This document shows positions 5,726 to 7,501 of a stretch of 7,501 nucleotides of DNA, in pieces. Origin of the DNA: Candidatus Aenigmatarchaeum sp. (GTDB lineage Archaea > Nanobdellota > Nanobdellia > Pacearchaeales > GW2011-AR1); the NCBI GenBank assembly GCA_020724205.1, contig DYHK01000004.1:10649-18149 (forward strand). The letters are read 5' to 3'. The stretch's first letter is position 1; each line of letters opens with the position of its first letter. Made by a program: the position numbers and the translations under genes. The notes beneath the pieces were generated by a model that made no database searches, had not been told where the DNA came from, and was given only the letters and a program-made list of their open reading frames with translations.

Positions 5726-6409
5726 ATGAAAAGAGGATTGTTTATTTTGTTTTTATTTGTAGCTATTATTAGTTGTTTAAGCTCTGTAGTAGCTCAAATA
5801 GATATTGATGCTAATAATCCTGGGGATCCGCTTGGTATTTCTGGAGTAGCAGATAATCTACCTGAAAATACTGATGAGGCTAAAGATGTTGCTTCTGATT
5901 ATTTAAAACAAGAATGGACTAAGATTCTTGAGAGAAATGATTTTGGGCAGGCAATACTAGGTGTTGGAAGGGTTTTAAGTGCACTTAATCCAGTGTTTTT
6001 GATTCTTTTTGGTTTAGAGTATTCTTTTAGTTGGTATTTTTTCATGATCTTTTTTTTATGGATAACTATTTTTGTAATAATTTTTAGAGCTATTTATGTT
6101 GTTTTTCCTGATAAGATGTGGATTTCTTTAGGAATTTCATTAATAGTCTTAATTCTTGGTGCTCAAACTAAATCAATTCAGAAAGGAGTGGATTTATTAT
6201 CTCCATTTATACAGAGTAGAACTGCGATTTTCTTATTCTTTTTAGGATTGATTATTTTACTTACTATTGATGCAGTTATTATGAGAATGTTAAGAAAGAT
6301 AACTAAAGATAGATTAGATAAGGATAAGGAAGCTTTGAGAGAATTGAAGGCTAAAACTGTTGAGAAGATACATGATATAACAATAAGAGGTTCTGGAGGC
6401 AGACCTTAA
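5726..6409 (+). CDS. membrane protein with signal peptide, probable distant paralogous family member C
   Basis: 227 residues. A signal peptide (MKRGLF, hydrophobic to residue 20) has a likely cut after Ala23 (VVA|QID). It is followed by an acidic external segment (24-80) with a predicted helix (EAKDVASDYLKQEWTKILE). LNPVFLILFG at 87-96 then matches the Pro-x-Phe...Leu-x-Gly element of the neighbours at 4643 and 4774, followed by helices at about 100-125, 131-147 and 166-187. The tail (188-227) is Lys-rich and amphipathic, ending RGSGGRP. It is shorter than its neighbours by two helices, so it is either a truncated or a diverged member. It begins 34 nt after the preceding gene on the same strand and is likely part of one unit. 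Function unknown. Confidence 0.83.
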   Translation: MKRGLFILFLFVAIISCLSSVVAQIDIDANNPGDPLGISGVADNLPENTDEAKDVASDYLKQEWTKILERNDFGQAILGVGRVLSALNPVFLILFGLEYSFSWYFFMIFFLWITIFVIIFRAIYVVFPDKMWISLGISLIVLILGAQTKSIQKGVDLLSPFIQSRTAIFLFFLGLIILLTIDAVIMRMLRKITKDRLDKDKEALRELKAKTVEKIHDITIRGSGGRP

Positions 6410-6411
6410 GT

Positions 6412-6684
6412 TTAACCAAAAGCTCTTCGGAAATCAACTATGTCTGCTGAGTTAACATGAGGGATTTTTCTTAGCTCTTCTTCAAGAGCATCTCTGTCTG
6501 CATCTTCCTGCCATGCAAAGGTTATTAGTATTGCATTTAAACCAAAAGCTATAGGTTCTCTTTCTATTTTTGCTATCTTGCCATTTTCTCTTACTACTAT
6601 TTCCTCTACTCTAGATTCAATCTCTTCAAGATCGGCACTAGGAGAGTCTGGCATTAATTTTACCTTAACTGCTGCGCTTCCCAT
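6412..6684 (-). CDS. ef1b: translation elongation factor 1-beta (aEF1B), nucleotide exchange factor
   Basis: 90 residues, the normal length for archaeal aEF1B, which is a single ferredoxin-like domain that releases GDP from EF-1A so that it can reload with GTP. Visible features: a first beta strand (AAVKVKLMPDSP), a helix with DLEEIESRVEEIV, then the strand pair around IAKIEREPIAFGLNAILITFAW (42-63), a helix with DRDALEEELRKIP, and the last strand VNSADIVDFRRAFG. The IAFGLNAI segment and the ending DFRRAFG are typical of the family. In many archaea a small zinc-ribbon gene sits just upstream; none is seen here. The stop is 2 nt from the convergent membrane-protein stop. A TATA box 25 nt before ATG 6684 suggests a leaderless mRNA. 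Confidence 0.95.
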   Translation of the reverse strand: MGSAAVKVKLMPDSPSADLEEIESRVEEIVVRENGKIAKIEREPIAFGLNAILITFAWQEDADRDALEEELRKIPHVNSADIVDFRRAFG

Positions 6685-6705
6685 GTGAAGAAGTAGGTAA
6701 ATTGG

Positions 6706-6712
6706 TTTAAAA
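6706..6712 (-). promoter_or_regulatory. TATA box for the aEF1B gene
   Basis: On the minus strand TTTTAAA is centred 25 nt before the ATG at 6684, preceded by AAAATCC. It indicates a leaderless transcript; no ribosome site is present. Confidence 0.55.
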
Positions 6713-6837
6713 GGATTTTGGTAAGTAAATATGAGTAAAATCAGTAGGTTAAATGATAAGTATAGATTGTTAAATGGAGATGTAGTGTGATTAATTAAGG
6801 AGGTATGTAGATAACTTATTTGAGTAAGTAATGAAAT

Positions 6838-6906
6838 GTAAAAACCTCCTGCGGGTTTTCACGAATCCAGCATCCATTAGATAACTGAGGCTAAAATCCA
6901 GAGGTT
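6838..6906 (+). ncRNA. candidate structured RNA or regulatory element of unknown type
   Basis: The segment is about 45% G+C in a much more A+T-rich background. A closing stem AACCTC (6843-6848) with GAGGTT (6901-6906) could enclose a hairpin TGC/GCA plus GGGTT/AATCC (6850-6857 with 6864-6872, one bulged A, one G-U pair, loop TTCACG). An alternative hairpin pairs GTAAAAACC (6838-6846) with GGTTTTCAC (6854-6862); it is perfect only on the minus strand, where the odd pair becomes G-U. The strand is thus uncertain; plus is preferred because a terminator-like hairpin follows at 6945. It is not a tRNA, 5S rRNA, SRP RNA or RNase P RNA as far as I can recognise, and proper C/D boxes are missing. Confidence 0.3.
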
Positions 6907-6910
6907 AGAT
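6864..6910 (+). repeat. two imperfect direct repeats, 31 bp apart
   Basis: AATCCAG occurs at 6864-6870 and 6895-6901, each followed 3-6 nt later by TTAGAT (6877-6882 and 6905-6910). The second half is further echoed by TAGATAACT at 6808-6816 and 6878-6886. Short repeats like this could be protein-binding half-sites or remnants of a duplicated RNA module. Confidence 0.4.
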
Positions 6911-6944
6911 GATAGTTATAAGGTAATTTAAATAGTCTAAGCTG

Positions 6945-7007
6945 TAAATTTTCTCTTATGAAAATTTATTCTCGTTCATTTTACATAATTTTTATTTTTC
7001 TGCTTTT
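6945..7007 (+). terminator. hairpin followed by T-runs, terminator-like
   Basis: TAAATTTTC (6945-6953) and GAAAATTTA (6960-6968) form a perfect 9-bp inverted repeat with a 6-nt loop (TCTTAT). T-rich sequence with T5, T5 and T4 runs follows up to 7007. On the plus strand this resembles a terminator. No protein gene ends upstream on this strand (the last ended at 6409 and a minus-strand gene intervenes), so it would end an RNA transcribed from inside the gap. Confidence 0.4.
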
Positions 7008-7060
7008 ATCACTAGAAAGTTTATTTTAAAACATATTAGGTGGTGATTTATGATATAAAC

Positions 7061-7069
7061 TTTTAAAAA
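7061..7069 (+). promoter_or_regulatory. TATA-like element for the RPA gene
   Basis: TTTTAAAAA lies about 53 nt before ATG 7118. Transcription from about 7090 would leave a 28-nt leader containing GAGGT (7096-7100, 17 nt away) and GGGG (7111-7114, 3 nt away) as possible ribosome contacts. Confidence 0.4.
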
Positions 7070-7117
7070 TGATAGTTATTTTTACAACCTATTAAGAGGT
7101 AAAAATAAAAGGGGAAA

Positions 7118-7501
7118 ATGCAGAATTATAATCAGATTGTGGATAAGATTTCTAAGGCTTCAGGACTAACTGTAGAAGATGTTGAGAGGAAGATAGAGGG
7201 AAAGTGTGCTAAGCTCTCTGGACTTATTAGTAAGGAGGGGGCTGCACAGATTGTTGCTTCAGAGCTAGGAATTAGTTTTGAAAAAGAGAAGATGAAGGTT
7301 TCTGAGCTTAATAATGGAATGAAGAAGGTTAGTCTTGTTGGGAAGGTTGTACAGTTAAATCCTGTTAGAGAGTACAATAAGAATGGTAAGCAGGGAAAGA
7401 TTGGGTCTATGAACCTAGGAGATGAGACTGGGAGTTTGAGAGTTGTTTTATGGGATACTAATCATATACAGTTAATTGAGGATGGGAAGATTAAGGAGGG
7501 A
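7118..7501 (+). CDS. rpa: archaeal replication protein A-like ssDNA-binding protein (3'-truncated)
   Basis: The first 128 codons are in the window; the gene runs off the right edge. RPA coats single-stranded DNA during replication and repair. Residues 1-57 form a helical N-terminal domain (VDKISKASGLTVEDVERKI, then LSGLISKEGAAQIVASELGI), as found ahead of the first OB fold in archaeal RPA. From residue 61 an OB fold begins: VSELNNGMKKVSLVGKVVQL, NPVREYNKNGKQGKI, LGDETGSLRVVLWD. The GDETG...VVLWD strand is the strongest family signature. The number of OB folds and the presence of a C-terminal zinc finger cannot be seen. ATG 7118 is chosen because the helical domain starts right there and GGGG lies 3 nt upstream. 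aEF1B lies divergently across the long non-coding gap. Confidence 0.9.
   Translation, partial: MQNYNQIVDKISKASGLTVEDVERKIEGKCAKLSGLISKEGAAQIVASELGISFEKEKMKVSELNNGMKKVSLVGKVVQLNPVREYNKNGKQGKIGSMNLGDETGSLRVVLWDTNHIQLIEDGKIKEG

Larger units (their letters stand above)
6685..7117. other. 433-bp intergenic region between divergent aEF1B and RPA genes
   Basis: No convincing protein-coding frame occurs on either strand; the longest candidates are 17-19 codons (6731-6790 and 6831-6884). After the aEF1B promoter (6706-6712) the region holds a ribosome-site-like AAGGAGGT followed directly by ATG-TAG (6797-6810), a G+C-richer structured segment (6838-6910), a long A+T hairpin with T-runs (6945-7007), and the leader of the RPA gene, with GGTGGTGA before a two-codon frame (7039-7058) and a TATA-like element (7061-7069). 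For so compact a segment, where other gaps are 1-160 nt, this is conspicuously long. Confidence 0.7.

Noticed and set aside
6731..6790. 19-codon frame (ATG AGT AAA ...) after the aEF1B promoter
   Set aside because: Too short, no ribosome site, no distinctive composition; expected by chance in this sequence.
6851..6877. tRNA 3'-end-like sequence (GGGTT, TTCACG, AATCC, GCATCCA)
   Set aside because: The loop is 6 nt and lacks the TTCRA pattern, and no upstream segment pairs with an acceptor strand or forms proper D and anticodon arms.
6881..6916. C/D box-like sequences (CTGA, ATGATA)
   Set aside because: The order is D before C, the C-like box has mismatches to RUGAUGA, and there is no second box pair.
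7132..7377. 81-codon open frame on the minus strand
   Set aside because: It is antisense to the RPA-like gene, whose protein is clearly recognisable; the minus-strand product is Ser/Phe-rich without any family signature.
1..7501. CRISPR array, insertion sequence, toxin-antitoxin or phage genes
   Set aside because: No regularly spaced repeats, terminal inverted repeats, transposase or integrase motifs were seen on either strand.

Overview
The window looks like a chromosomal segment of a DPANN archaeon, most like the Pacearchaeota/Woesearchaeota group. The grounds are: an archaeal-type translation factor aEF1B, an archaeal RPA-like single-strand DNA-binding protein, archaeal promoters (TATA boxes about 25 bp before start codons, often with no room for a leader), class III (prepilin-like) signal sequences, strong A+T richness, and many small membrane proteins of a style common in those genomes. 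The lineage is inferred from protein style, not from a marker-gene search.

Left part (1-2830, all + strand): a surface/pilus-type module. It holds the tail of an unknown gene, two tightly packed genes with a single N-terminal membrane helix (120-680 and 682-1173), a clear prepilin-like protein with six cysteines (1239-1694), a very basic 35-residue microprotein (1707-1814), and an A24-family prepilin peptidase (1973-2830) with both catalytic aspartates. The peptidase could process the prepilin-like proteins beside it.

Middle (2827-3843): a HIT-superfamily protein on the minus strand overlaps the peptidase stop by 3 bp. It keeps the putative zinc ligands but has lost the catalytic histidine. 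It is divergent from a two-helix membrane protein across a 66-bp promoter region. The lysine-rich 3' end of the HIT gene gives T-runs on the opposite strand that can end transcription of the peptidase gene.

Right-centre (3849-6409): three polytopic membrane proteins, one on the minus strand and two on the plus strand. They share an alignable core and seem to be a locally expanded paralogous family of unknown function. Two start with a cleavable-looking signal peptide; the third has a strongly basic N-terminus.

Right end (6412-7501): aEF1B on the minus strand, a 433-bp non-coding stretch holding a candidate structured RNA and a terminator-like hairpin, and the 5' part of an RPA/OB-fold gene running off the window. 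No tRNA, rRNA, CRISPR array, insertion sequence or phage gene was found.
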